Source of the DNA: an uncultured Ectothiorhodospiraceae bacterium
GTDB taxonomy: Bacteria; Pseudomonadota; Gammaproteobacteria; UBA9214
Direction: 5' to 3'
Assembly (NCBI GenBank): GCA_947259415.1
Contig: CAMYMI010000008.1
Location: forward strand, 1 to 64,000
Length of the DNA stretch: 64,000 bases
A model generated the notes under the pieces. The model saw nothing but the letters and a program-made list of their open reading frames with translations. It was not told the DNA's origin and searched no databases. Shown here piece after piece: positions 26,718 to 35,168 of this stretch; the first letter of the stretch is position 1; every line of letters begins with the position of its first letter. A program made the position numbers and the translations under genes.

Positions 26718-27014
26718 TCAGCGTCGCTGGTACTTGCGCGCGCTGCGCACCATGGCGCGCACACGTGCCATGTGATGTCCCATGCTGGTGAGGACCTGGC
26801 GTTCCACGTCATCGAAGGCACGCCGCCGGTCGCAGCCATCGATCCCGCCGCCGGCCTGGCAGATGTCGAGGACAAACTTGTCCATGCAGGCCTGAAGTTC
26901 CTCCTCGGCACAACCGAGACAGCCATCCTGCACGGGGTCGCAGGCCAGCGCGGCACCCGAACAGAGTGCCAGGATCAGTAAACCGTAGCTTGCCCCAATC
27001 TTTAATAACTTCAT
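26718..27014 (-). CDS. Small secreted cysteine-rich protein, 98 aa
   Basis: ATG at 27014 has a TGAGGT ribosome site six bases upstream. The N-terminus is a clean signal peptide ending near ALA, and the mature part carries six cysteines in CDPVQDGCLGC..C..C..GC, suggesting three disulfides or a metal site, then an arginine-rich tail. No family recognised. An isolated minus-strand gene convergent with the plus-strand genes before it. Confidence 0.7.
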   Translation of the reverse strand: MKLLKIGASYGLLILALCSGAALACDPVQDGCLGCAEEELQACMDKFVLDICQAGGGIDGCDRRRAFDDVERQVLTSMGHHMARVRAMVRSARKYQRR

Positions 27015-27127
27015 GTTATACCTCAATAATTTAGAGTTTTTATTGTCCCGGGCGGGTGCGCCGCGCGTGGTTATTCTAGCCTAGTACATATAGACGGCAG
27101 CCCGTGAGCAATTATTTAGGTAAAAAA

Positions 27128-27180
27128 GGGGACATTCTACATTTTCATTCTCAGGGTTATTAAAAAAGTAGAATGATCCC
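27128..27180. repeat. Inverted repeat GGGGACATTCTAC
   Basis: Arms GGGGACATTCTAC (27128-27140) and GTAGAATGATCCC (27168-27180) pair with one mismatch around a 27-nt A/T-rich loop. Same family as the elements near 42953 and 40891. The surrounding 27015-27348 region has no other gene and must hold the promoter of the TrpB-like gene. Confidence 0.75.
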
Positions 27181-27348
27181 GTTTCGCCGTGGTTGGCCGT
27201 ACAGCGGTTTTGTCATTAGAATCGAAACAAACACGAACCAGCCCTTGCAACAGTGCTACTGACGGCGCCGGTGCGCTTCAATTCGGTTCACCTTTTCTGT
27301 GATAACAACAGCAGTCGAGGATGCTGCGACCACTCCTGGAGGAGCCTC

Positions 27349-28710
27349 ATGTCCGATTCCATAAAGTACACGCTCGACGAGCAGGATATTCCCAAGTCCT
27401 GGTACAACATTGTCGCCGACCTGCCGAGTCCGCCGCCGCCGGTGCTGCATCCCGGTACCACGCAGCCGATCGGTCCGGACGATCTGGCGCCGATCTTTCC
27501 CATGGCGGTGATTGAGCAGGAGGTCAGTCAGGAGCGCGAGATCGAGATCCCCGAGCCGGTGCGCGATGTCTACCGCCAGTGGCGCCCGACACCGCTGTAC
27601 CGCGCGCGGCGCCTGGAGCAGGCGCTGGATACCCCGGCCCGGATCTACTACAAGTACGAGGGTGTCAGTCCGGCCGGCAGCCACAAACCCAATACCGCGA
27701 TCCCGCAGGCGTTCTACAACAAGCAGGAAGGCATCAAGCGCATCATTACTGAGACCGGGGCCGGGCAGTGGGGTTCGGCGCTTGCAATCGCCGGCGCCTT
27801 CTTCGGCATCGATGTCGAGGTGTTCATGGTACGGGTCAGCTTCGATCAGAAACCCTACCGCCGCACCTTCATGCAGAGTTTCGGGGCGCAGTGCATCGCC
27901 AGCCCCAGCGACCTCACCGCCTCCGGGCGCGCGATCCTTGAGGAACACCCGGACAGCACCGGCAGCCTGGGCATTGCCATCAGCGAGGCGGTGGAGCGGG
28001 CCGTGCAGCGCGACGACAGCAAGTACGCGCTGGGCAGTGTGCTCAATCATGTCCTGCTGCACCAGACGGTCATCGGTCAGGAGGCGCGTCGCCAGTTCGA
28101 TCTCGCCGACGACTATCCCGATGTGGTGGTGGGCTGCACCGGCGGCGGCAGCAACTTTGCCGGTGTCGCGTTCCCCTTCCTGGGCGAGCGCCTGCGCGGC
28201 GGTCCCGCGACCGAGTTCGTCGCCGTGGAACCGGCGGCCTGCCCGACGCTGACCAAAGGCAAGTACGCCTACGACTTCGGCGACACCGCGCACCTGACGC
28301 CGCTGGTCAAGATGCACACCCTGGGTTCCACCTACGTCCCGCCGGGCTTCCACGCCGGCGGTCTGCGCTACCACGGCATGGCACCGCTGCTGAGCCACAT
28401 CACCGAGCAGGAATACATCAAGCCGCGCGCCTACCAGCAGCTGACATGTTTCGAGGCCGGCCTGCAGTTCGCCCAGGCGGAAGGGATCCTGCCCGCGCCG
28501 GAGGCGAACCATGCCGTCAAGGGTGCCATCGACGAGGCCTTGAAGTGCAAGGAGGAGGGGGTGAGCCGCTGTATCCTGTTCAACCTGTGCGGCCATGGCC
28601 ACTTCGACATGCAGGCCTACCGCGACTACATGGACGGCAAGCTGACCGACCAGGTTTACGAGGAGTCCGAGATCGCCATGGCACTTGCGGGCCTGCCTTC
28701 GGTAGCCTAG
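27349..28710 (+). CDS. trpB2: TrpB2-type tryptophan synthase beta-like PLP enzyme
   Basis: PLP-dependent beta-replacement enzyme, 453 aa from ATG 27349, which has a strong GGAGGAG ribosome site four bases upstream. The PLP lysine lies in [11 protein letters not shown], the phosphate loop is [11 protein letters not shown], and the N-terminal extension and length are of the TrpB2 class, longer than standard TrpB (about 400 aa). There is no trpA beside it. TrpB2 proteins can join indole and serine; here it may salvage indole or have another amino-acid role. Confidence 0.9.
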   Translation: MSDSIKYTLDEQDIPKSWYNIVADLPSPPPPVLHPGTTQPIGPDDLAPIFPMAVIEQEVSQEREIEIPEPVRDVYRQWRPTPLYRARRLEQALDTPARIYYKYEGVSPAGSHKPNTAIPQAFYNKQEGIKRIITETGAGQWGSALAIAGAFFGIDVEVFMVRVSFDQKPYRRTFMQSFGAQCIASPSDLTASGRAILEEHPDSTGSLGIAISEAVERAVQRDDSKYALGSVLNHVLLHQTVIGQEARRQFDLADDYPDVVVGCTGGGSNFAGVAFPFLGERLRGGPATEFVAVEPAACPTLTKGKYAYDFGDTAHLTPLVKMHTLGSTYVPPGFHAGGLRYHGMAPLLSHITEQEYIKPRAYQQLTCFEAGLQFAQAEGILPAPEANHAVKGAIDEALKCKEEGVSRCILFNLCGHGHFDMQAYRDYMDGKLTDQVYEESEIAMALAGLPSVA

Positions 28711-28850
28711 AAAACAGCAGTGCAGATGGGGAAAGTTCTGTAGCCGTGCTGCAATATAACGTACAGTCCTTTGCAACGACTTGGGCATGCAGTTTTGAAG
28801 CGAAAGTCAATGGACCGAGGCCATGAAATAGTCAGTGATTACAGGGATAG

Positions 28851-28992
28851 AATTCCCTCTCCCATGAGTGGGAGAGGGTAGGGTGAGGGTTGATCATTCA
28901 TGTAGTTAAGAAACTTCGTTTCACAACTCTCATCCTGACCTGCCCCCCCTTGAAGGGGAGAAGGAATTAAGTGGGACAGTCCCCTTTTTACC
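28851..28992. repeat. Palindromic repeat block
   Basis: The 28711-29086 gap contains CCCTCTCCCATGAGTGGGAG, CCCCCTTGAAGGGGAGAAGG and a GTGGGACAGTCCCCTTTTT end, all members of dispersed families seen elsewhere. No gene is visible. Confidence 0.65.
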
Positions 28993-29086
28993 CCTGTCTG
29001 TACGAGATTACAGTGGCTTGAATAATGTAGACTGCGGCCCGAAAGACTGGACAGTTTCGATTCGCCAATCAACCGCGGTGTAAACC

Positions 29087-30178
29087 ATGAACGAAATGAC
29101 ACAGCAGTTAATCGACTGGGTGGCCACCATCGCCCCGAACCGTTACGTGCAGGCGTTGATCGTTGTCGTCGTCTTCCTGGTGGCGGCCAAGATCGTCAAC
29201 CTGTTCATTACCCGGGTGATCCGCCGGTTCGTTGGCCGCACCCGCGGCCAGTTCGATGACCAGCTGATCGACATAGTCGAGCAACCCATCTTCCTGACCG
29301 TGGTGCTGGTCGGCCTGTCCATCGCCACCAAGCTGCTGGCGTTGCCGGAGGCGGCCAGCAAGGTGACCCTGGCACTGCTGACCACCTTCGTGGTGTTGAT
29401 CTGGTCCGCCTTCCTGATCCGCTTGACGCGACTGGTGCTGACCACAATCAGTGCGCTGCCCGACCGTTTCAGGATGGTGCAGAAACAGACCTTGCCGCTG
29501 TTCAATAACCTGGCGACCATCATCATCGTCGCCGTCGCGCTGTATTTCATCTTCATCGCCTGGAACATTAACATCACGGCCTGGGTTGCCTCCGCCGGTA
29601 TCATCGGCATCGCCGTCAGCTTCGCGGCCAAGGACACCCTGTCGAACCTGTTCTCCGGTGTCTTCATCCTGGCCGATGCACCCTACAAGATCGGGGATTT
29701 CATCATCCTGGACTCGGGCGAGCGCGGCATGGTGACTAACATCGGCATTCGCAGTACCCGCCTGTTGACCCGCGACGACGTTGAGATCACCGTGCCCAAC
29801 GGTGTTATGGGCAACGCCAAGATCACCAACGAGGCCGGCGGGCCGTACGCAAACCGCCGCATCCGCGTCAAGGTGGGGGTCGCCTATGGCTCCGACATCG
29901 ACCAGGTTCGCGCCATCCTGCTTGACGTGGCAGAGAACAATCCCGCCGTCTGCAAGGACCCCGAGCCGCGCGTGCGCTTCCGCACCTTCGGTGAATCGGG
30001 GCTGGATATCGAGCTGCTGTGCTGGATCGACGAGCCGGTACTCACCGGGCGGGTGCTGGATTCGCTCAACACCGAGGTCTACAAGCGGTTCCAGGCCGAG
30101 GGCATCGAAATTCCCTATCCGAAACGCGATGTTTATTTCCACTCAAAACAGGCGCCGGCGGCCGGTGGTACCGATTAA
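29087..30178 (+). CDS. mscS: Small-conductance mechanosensitive channel, MscS family
   Basis: Pore-forming osmotic safety valve, 363 aa, somewhat longer than E. coli MscS (286 aa). It has about five hydrophobic segments, the pore helix GIIGIAVSFAAKDTLSNLFSGVFILADAPYKIGDFI, then the beta domain with TNIGIRSTRLLTRDDVEITVPNG and a C-terminal alpha-beta vestibule. A monocistronic gene with repeats on both sides. Confidence 0.93.
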   Translation: MNEMTQQLIDWVATIAPNRYVQALIVVVVFLVAAKIVNLFITRVIRRFVGRTRGQFDDQLIDIVEQPIFLTVVLVGLSIATKLLALPEAASKVTLALLTTFVVLIWSAFLIRLTRLVLTTISALPDRFRMVQKQTLPLFNNLATIIIVAVALYFIFIAWNINITAWVASAGIIGIAVSFAAKDTLSNLFSGVFILADAPYKIGDFIILDSGERGMVTNIGIRSTRLLTRDDVEITVPNGVMGNAKITNEAGGPYANRRIRVKVGVAYGSDIDQVRAILLDVAENNPAVCKDPEPRVRFRTFGESGLDIELLCWIDEPVLTGRVLDSLNTEVYKRFQAEGIEIPYPKRDVYFHSKQAPAAGGTD

Positions 30179-30295
30179 CCGGGATGAGGGGATGTTTGGT
30201 GTTATTACACGATTCTCAAAGAATGGTGAGCTGACCGCGCTATCCCACAAAAACAATCGCGCCTGCGACGTGTTTCTGCAATGCCAAATCATTTC

Positions 30296-30352
30296 TGTAG
30301 GAGCGCCTCGTTTATGCCCGGCGCTTAATCGGGTGCAGGCGCGATTGCGCAG
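30296..30352. repeat. TGTAGGAGCGCCTCGTTTATGC-type repeat
   Basis: TGTAGGAGCGCCTCG, then GCCCGGCGCTTAATCGGGTGC and AGGCGCGAT, where the ends pair with each other. Recurs near 32276, 42585, 42900, 43825, 44034, 46872, 50262 and 51139. Located in the 249-bp gap after mscS. Confidence 0.75.
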
Positions 30353-30427
30353 GATCAGTGCAGCGTAATCAGACGGGAACATCGTCGGGTTACGGCCTGC
30401 GGTTCTGCCACTGACAGGTTTCAGCTA

Positions 30428-30841
30428 TCAGTTTTCGTCCTGTGGCGGCTTGTTGAACAGGCGCTCGATCTCTGTACGGGCCTGTTCTGATTCCGTCTCA
30501 CGGGTGGACGTGCCTGTTTCCGGTGCAGCTGCATCCTCCGGTGTCGCGCCGAACAATGAGTCCAGTTCCTTGCGGGCACCCTGTTCCGCGTCCTGTTCCC
30601 CGGGAGCGTAGGCGCCCGGCCGTGGCTTGAAGTACTGGCAGAAATTGGCCCGTTCACGGTCCAGCGGCGGCTCGGCATGGTCGTGGTCACAGTAGCCGGT
30701 CATGCGCGGGTTGTAGGACCGGCACAACCGGCACACGTGCAGGTCCGCCGAGCAACGGAAGCACTGCTCCAGGCGCGTGATCGGTCGCTGCTCCGGCTTT
30801 ACCGCCGCACCGCAGCGCCAGCAAACGATTGGCTTTCCCAT
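30428..30841 (-). CDS. Cysteine-rich zinc-ribbon protein, 137 aa
   Basis: The first 70 residues carry four cysteine pairs or clusters: CWRC, CFRC, CRLC and CDHDH, a multi-zinc ribbon layout. The rest is charged and low-complexity (alanine/glutamate/threonine), ending ERLFNKPPQDEN. No catalytic motif. Probably a small cytoplasmic zinc-binding adaptor of unknown role. Confidence 0.7.
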   Translation of the reverse strand: MGKPIVCWRCGAAVKPEQRPITRLEQCFRCSADLHVCRLCRSYNPRMTGYCDHDHAEPPLDRERANFCQYFKPRPGAYAPGEQDAEQGARKELDSLFGATPEDAAAPETGTSTRETESEQARTEIERLFNKPPQDEN

Positions 30842-31083
30842 GACAGTGCCAGTTTAGCAGTGAATGAAAAAAGGGTCGTTCCGGTTTTTTTCATCCCTCA
30901 GCCCCCTTCTCCCCAGGGGAGAAGGGGATACCTGGGAAGTCGTGATGCCGGTGAAATCGGGGGATGCCGCCTTTTTATACCCAGGTGCACGACAATCGCT
31001 GTAGAGGTGGTCCCACGGCCGCGATTGCTGTCACTCGATAGCGTGCCGATGATCAGTGCACCGGCAGTGGCAAGACCATCAAT

Positions 31084-31602
31084 TCAGAAACCGACCCCCA
31101 CACCGCCACCCCAGTGTCCGCCGCTACTCGCACCGATGCCGAAATGGACGCTGCTACCACGGTACCTCCTGTCCCTGGGCCAGAGGTAGAGTTGCCGGGC
31201 GGCGATGACCGGGTAACGATAGTCCGATGCATCGATCTGCCCGGCCAGGGTGCCAGCCACCTTTCCGACCGTGGTGATCAGCCGGCCTTCGGCATAGCTC
31301 GCCGGTTCCAGGAATCCGGCCCGCTCGAGGATGAAGCGTCCCAGCGGCTCACGGTGGCGCTGCGGCCGCTGGTCAGAGTCGAGCGGGTAGGCCAGCACCT
31401 CGACCTGCGTCTTGTCTTTCAGGTTGATGGTGGTCAGGATGGTACCGCCCCAGAGCACATACTTCCCCCCGGCCAGCTGCGGTTCGGCAGTGACGCCCCG
31501 GGGTGTCAGCGAGCGGTCGACTCCGCCGGTATTAAAGGTCGGAGTGCTGGCGCAGGCACTCAGCAGCAGCAGGATGATAAACAGATTGCAGCGTGTCAGC
31601 AT
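31084..31602 (-). CDS. Slp-family outer-membrane lipoprotein (copy 2)
   Basis: A 172-aa lipoprotein: N-terminus ending LLLLSACAS with a lipobox, then the Slp features VLWGGTILTTINLKDKTQVEVLAYPLD, GRFI..AGFLEPASYAEGRLITTVGKV and YPVIAARQLYLWP. It ends in a glycine-rich HWGGGVGVGF tail. The start at 31602 was chosen because longer frames run into the upstream paralogue. In E. coli, Slp is a starvation- and acid-inducible lipoprotein; here two copies are in tandem. Confidence 0.85.
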   Translation of the reverse strand: MLTRCNLFIILLLLSACASTPTFNTGGVDRSLTPRGVTAEPQLAGGKYVLWGGTILTTINLKDKTQVEVLAYPLDSDQRPQRHREPLGRFILERAGFLEPASYAEGRLITTVGKVAGTLAGQIDASDYRYPVIAARQLYLWPRDRRYRGSSVHFGIGASSGGHWGGGVGVGF

Positions 31603-31613
31603 AAAAGTTCCGG

Positions 31614-32156
31614 TCAACGCCAGTGGCGGTAGGGATAGCCGTGTCGATACCAGGGGTCGTGCCACCACGGCCAGGGGTACCAGGGATCGTGCCACCAGGG
31701 ATCGTCGTAGAAGTAGGATCGTTCGGTTTGCCTGGGCCACAGGTACCAGGTCTTCGCCTGTACAACGGGATAGTGATAGGGGTATTCCCCAACGGTGCCT
31801 TTTTCGGTGCGCAGCAGCGTACCGGTGACGGTGACCCGGCGATCGGGGGCATAGACCTTCGGATCCAGGAATTCGGACACGACGGCGATGAAACGTCCGG
31901 CACTGTCATCGGTCAACTCGGGCTCCCCGGATTTACTCAGGGGCCGCCCCAGCACGATGAGCCGGGTGGTGTCTTCCCGGTTGCCGGTCTCGATGATCGT
32001 ACCGCCCCAGCGCACCTGTTGACCCAGGTAGTCGGACATATGTTCGCGCACCTGTCCGAGCGACGGATTGTCGGCAGGTGCCTGCCTGATGTTCTGCGGA
32101 ACCTGTGAGGCGCACGCGCTCAGCAGTACAGTCATCAGCAGCACGGCATCGGTCAT
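31614..32156 (-). CDS. Slp-family outer-membrane lipoprotein (copy 1) with Trp/His-rich tail
   Basis: From the ATG at 32156 a 180-aa lipoprotein (lipobox LLSACAS) with VRWGGTIIETGNREDTTRLIVLGRPL, GRFIAVVSEFLDPKVYAPDRRVTVTG and YPVVQAKTWYLWP, parallel to the next gene. The last 30 or so residues are a tail of repeated WWHDPWY units rich in Trp, His, Pro and Tyr, unusual for Slp proteins and suggestive of metal or surface binding. An ATG at 32174 is an alternative start. Only 11 bp separates it from the second copy. Confidence 0.85.
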   Translation of the reverse strand: MTDAVLLMTVLLSACASQVPQNIRQAPADNPSLGQVREHMSDYLGQQVRWGGTIIETGNREDTTRLIVLGRPLSKSGEPELTDDSAGRFIAVVSEFLDPKVYAPDRRVTVTGTLLRTEKGTVGEYPYHYPVVQAKTWYLWPRQTERSYFYDDPWWHDPWYPWPWWHDPWYRHGYPYRHWR

Positions 32157-32275
32157 TGCAATGCGGTAGCACATGTTAATAGTCTAGGATAATCACGCAG
32201 GGTGCGCCGTGCGTACCACCACAGCGGCGATTTATTCAAACTGCCATGCAATTGGGCGATAGGGTTTCCAAACAT

Positions 32276-32760
32276 CCCCTGCAGGAGGGCCACGTTTATG
32301 CCCTGCGCTAAATCGGGTGCAGGCGCGAAAAAATGCACATCCCCTCTCCCTCCGGGAGAGGGAAAAAACAGTCCCTGCTGCTATTCCCCTCTCCCCTCGG
32401 GGGAGCACCCTAAAAGGCATAAAAGGCTAGGGTGAGGTGATAAAAACGGGCAGTCGCAAATTGCCTTGTCACCCCTCATCCTCGGTAACTACTCCATGCG
32501 TCGCCTAAAGCGCCTACTTTTTGCTGCTCTACCTCCTGCAGTCACTCCGGGTTTCCTCGGCAATTGCTCCTGCATCGCCTAAAGCGCCTACTTTTGGTGC
32601 TCTACCTCCTGCATGGCCCAGGCCAGCCTCTCGACCGGTTCCCGGTCTCACCTTCTCCCTGCAGTCGTGCCCTCACGTGACACTTGTACTTCCATGTACA
32701 GCGTCCATGCAGTCGCCCAACCTTCTCCCCTCAAGGGGAGAAGGATATGAAATTAAAAAA
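32276..32760. repeat. Mixed repeat block with a degenerate tandem
   Basis: The 740-bp gap between the Slp genes and xdhC-like gene holds one TAGGAGCG/TTTATGCCC-type unit (32276-32331), CCCTCTCCCTCCGGGAGAGGG and CTCCCCTCGGGGGAGC palindromes to 32475, and a degenerate direct repeat with CGCCTAAAGCGCCTACTTTT at about 32503 and 32576, followed by more CTTCTCCCCTCAAGGGGAGAAGG at 32722. No gene is visible. Confidence 0.7.
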
Positions 32761-32914
32761 CCGGAATGTCCCGTTTTTCAAAGCGTGCAAATAGAAGCAT
32801 GCTAGGATCGTCTTCCAACTTGCAGACTGAGGGGACCATGATCACGCACACGTTCAATGGCGCCGGCCACCTGCGAACTGTCGACCCGGACAGGCCGCTG
32901 AAACTGTCGACCTG

Positions 32915-33886
32915 ATGCCACGCTACAGTACTGACCGGGAAGTCCTGGAGACCGCGGTCCGCTGGCTCGGCCGGGGCCGGCGCGTGGCGCTGGTGACCGT
33001 TGCCAGGACCTGGGGGTCGTCACCCCGGCCCGTGGGTGCCTTGATGCTGATGGGTGACGACGGCACCTGCAACGGTTCGGTGTCGGGCGGCTGTGTCGAG
33101 GAAGACCTGCTGATGCGCTACCGGGACCACCAGCTCGGGGACACGTTTCCGACCGTTATCGATTACGGCATCGACCGCGAGGAAGCCACGCGCCTGGGTC
33201 TGCCCTGTGGTGGGCGGCTCGAGCTGCTGATCGAGCAGCTCGACAGTGCCGCGCCGCTCGAGCGTCTGCTCGACAGGATCAGGGCTGGCCAGCTGGTGAC
33301 GCGGCGCGTGTGCCTGGCCACCGGCGAAGTCAGCCTGCATGCGGCGGCGCCCGCTGATGAGTTCGACTACACAAGTGATTACCTGGCGAAGGTGTTCGGT
33401 CCGCGCTGGCAATTGCTGCTGATCGGCGACGGACATCTCGCCCGTTACGTCGCACAGCTCGCGCTGATGCTGGATTACCGCGTCATCATCTGCGACCCGC
33501 GCGATGACTATGAAGCGGATGAAGTCATGGATGCCGTGGAGCGGGTGCACATGATGCCCGACGAGGCGGTCGAGGCCTATGCAACGCATCCCCGTTGCGC
33601 CGTCGTCGCAGTTACTCACGACCCGAAGCTCGATGACATGGCACTGCTCGATGCCCTGAAGTCGCCGGCGTTCTACATCGGTGCGCTCGGATCAAGGCGC
33701 AACAGCGAGCAGCGCCGCGAACGTCTCAAAACCCTGGGGATCACGGACCAGCAGTTACAGCGCCTGCACGCCCCCGTCGGTCTGCCCATCGGCAGCCACT
33801 CGCCGCCGGAGATCGCCGTGTCCATCCTGGCCGAAATCACCGCCCTGCGGCACCAGGCAGGGAAAGGCGACGTCAGCGCCACATGA
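32915..33886 (+). CDS. XdhC/CoxI-family molybdenum-enzyme maturation protein
   Basis: A 323-aa chaperone of molybdenum hydroxylases. The N-terminal XdhC/CoxI domain has VARTWGSSPRPVGALMLM and NGSVSGGCVEEDLL. The C-terminal Rossmann domain has LLLIGDGHLARYVAQLALMLDYRVIICDPRDDY and YIGALGSRRN. XdhC proteins bind molybdenum cofactor and insert the sulfurated form into the apo-enzyme. The next gene (4-bp ATGA overlap) is a MobA-like cofactor nucleotidyltransferase, and the target enzyme is encoded at 34707-37332. Confidence 0.9.
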   Translation: MPRYSTDREVLETAVRWLGRGRRVALVTVARTWGSSPRPVGALMLMGDDGTCNGSVSGGCVEEDLLMRYRDHQLGDTFPTVIDYGIDREEATRLGLPCGGRLELLIEQLDSAAPLERLLDRIRAGQLVTRRVCLATGEVSLHAAAPADEFDYTSDYLAKVFGPRWQLLLIGDGHLARYVAQLALMLDYRVIICDPRDDYEADEVMDAVERVHMMPDEAVEAYATHPRCAVVAVTHDPKLDDMALLDALKSPAFYIGALGSRRNSEQRRERLKTLGITDQQLQRLHAPVGLPIGSHSPPEIAVSILAEITALRHQAGKGDVSAT

Positions 33887-34464
33887 CATCGTCCTGTAAC
33901 GGCATCCTGCTGGCCGCCGGGCAAGGCACCCGGTTCGGCGCCAACAAGCTGTTGTACCCGCTGGAGGACGGTACCCCCATGGCGGTCGCTTCCGCCCGGC
34001 ACCTCAAGGCGGCACTACCCCGCAGCCTCGCCGTGGTCGCGGATGCGGAGAGTGAGCTGGCAGGACGTCTCGCGAAGGAAGGGTTGCATATCATCGAAAA
34101 CCCGCGCGCTGCGGAAGGCATGGGCACGAGCATTGCCTGCGGCGTGGCGGCCAGCCCGGATGCAAGGGGATGGGTCATTGCACTGGCCGATATGCCCCAC
34201 ATCCCGGTGGCCGTCATCCAGGCGGTTGCTGCCGGGCTGGAGCAGGGCGCGGACATCATCGCTCCCGACTACAGGGGACAGCGCGGGCACCCGGTGGGAT
34301 TCGCAGCGCGGCATGGGCCGGCCTTGATGCAGCTGGACGGCGATACGGGCGCACGCGGCATCATCGCGGCTAACAGCGGTTCGCTGCAGCTGATCGAAAC
34401 CAGTGATGCGGGGGTTATTTTCGATATCGACAACCCGGGAAAAAAGGGGACAGATTTATTTTAA
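33883..34464 (+). CDS. MobA-like molybdenum cofactor cytidylyltransferase
   Basis: A 193-aa nucleotidyltransferase with the LLAAGQGTRFGANKLL loop, ALADMPHIP and RGQRGHPVGF, as in MocA-type enzymes that make the cytosine dinucleotide cofactor for the xanthine oxidase family. It overlaps the XdhC gene. The last seven residues KKGTDLF and the stop codon are encoded by the left arm of an inverted-repeat element (34442-34463), so the native C-terminus was probably replaced. Confidence 0.85.
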   Translation: MTSSCNGILLAAGQGTRFGANKLLYPLEDGTPMAVASARHLKAALPRSLAVVADAESELAGRLAKEGLHIIENPRAAEGMGTSIACGVAASPDARGWVIALADMPHIPVAVIQAVAAGLEQGADIIAPDYRGQRGHPVGFAARHGPALMQLDGDTGARGIIAANSGSLQLIETSDAGVIFDIDNPGKKGTDLF

Positions 34465-34500
34465 AAAAAAAGGGTATGTAAAATAAATCTGTCCCCTTTT
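34442..34500. repeat. Perfect inverted repeat GGGGACAGATTTATTTT
   Basis: Two 22-bp arms (34442-34463 and 34479-34500) are exact reverse complements around a 15-nt A-rich loop. The left arm overlaps the end of the preceding gene. The right arm ends in TTTT, so the hairpin could also stop transcription. Matching elements are at 37339 and 58956. Confidence 0.9.
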
Positions 34501-34706
34501 CTCCTGATTGAAGCACCCTCTCCCCAGCCCTCTCCCGGAGGGAGAGGGAGCAAGGCCTGATACAATCCACAAATTCTGCGGAAGAGCCAAAAACCGTAAT
34601 GCCCCCTTTTTTCCCATGGCGGTATTCCAGCCGGCGATGTCGTACTGCTGCGGTTTTTCAACTACGCTAATAAGACGGTCCCGCACGATCCCTGAGGAGG
34701 TTGACC

Positions 34707-35168
34707 ATGCTGCAGCTGAAGGTGAACGGTCAGACACACACGCTGGATATCGACCCCGACACACCGCTGCTGTGGGCCCTGCGCGATCACCTGCACCTGC
34801 GCGGCACCAAGTACGGCTGCGGCACCGGCCTGTGCGGTTCCTGTACGGTGCACGTCGATGACCGCGCGGTGCGCGCCTGCCTGGTGCCGGTCAGCGCGGT
34901 CAGCGGCAAGGCCGTCACCACCATCGAGGGGCTGGCGCCGGACAGCGAAGCGGTGCAACAGACCTGGCGCGCGCTGGAGGTGCCGCAGTGCGGCTACTGC
35001 CAGCCGGGCATGATCATGGCCAGTGTCGCCCTGCTGCGCGAGAAGCCTTCCCCCACCAGCGCCGACATCGACGCGGCAATCACCAATATCTGTCGCTGCG
35101 GCACCTACAACCGGGTGCGCCAGGCCATCCTGGCGGCGGCCCGCAAGGGGGAGACCTCCGATGCCTGA
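34707..35168 (+). CDS. 2Fe-2S small subunit of a molybdenum hydroxylase (IorA-like)
   Basis: A 153-aa electron-transfer subunit with two [2Fe-2S] sites: the plant-ferredoxin type YGCGTGLCGSCTVHV..C and the helical QCGYCQPGMIMAS..NICRCGTY. A GAGGAGG ribosome site lies six bases before the ATG at 34707. The TTG two codons upstream is not the start. It overlaps the large subunit by 8 bp. No signal peptide of its own: it would be carried out by the Tat signal of the partner. Confidence 0.92.
   Translation: MLQLKVNGQTHTLDIDPDTPLLWALRDHLHLRGTKYGCGTGLCGSCTVHVDDRAVRACLVPVSAVSGKAVTTIEGLAPDSEAVQQTWRALEVPQCGYCQPGMIMASVALLREKPSPTSADIDAAITNICRCGTYNRVRQAILAAARKGETSDA

Noticed and set aside
27253-27348. 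N-terminal extension of the TrpB2-like protein from an upstream start
   Set aside because: The strong GGAGGAG site directly before ATG 27349 and the family's normal N-terminus favour the shorter form.
32500-32625. Possible CRISPR-like array from spaced CGCCTAAAGCGCCTACTTTT copies
   Set aside because: Only two degenerate copies, no regular spacers and no cas genes in the window.
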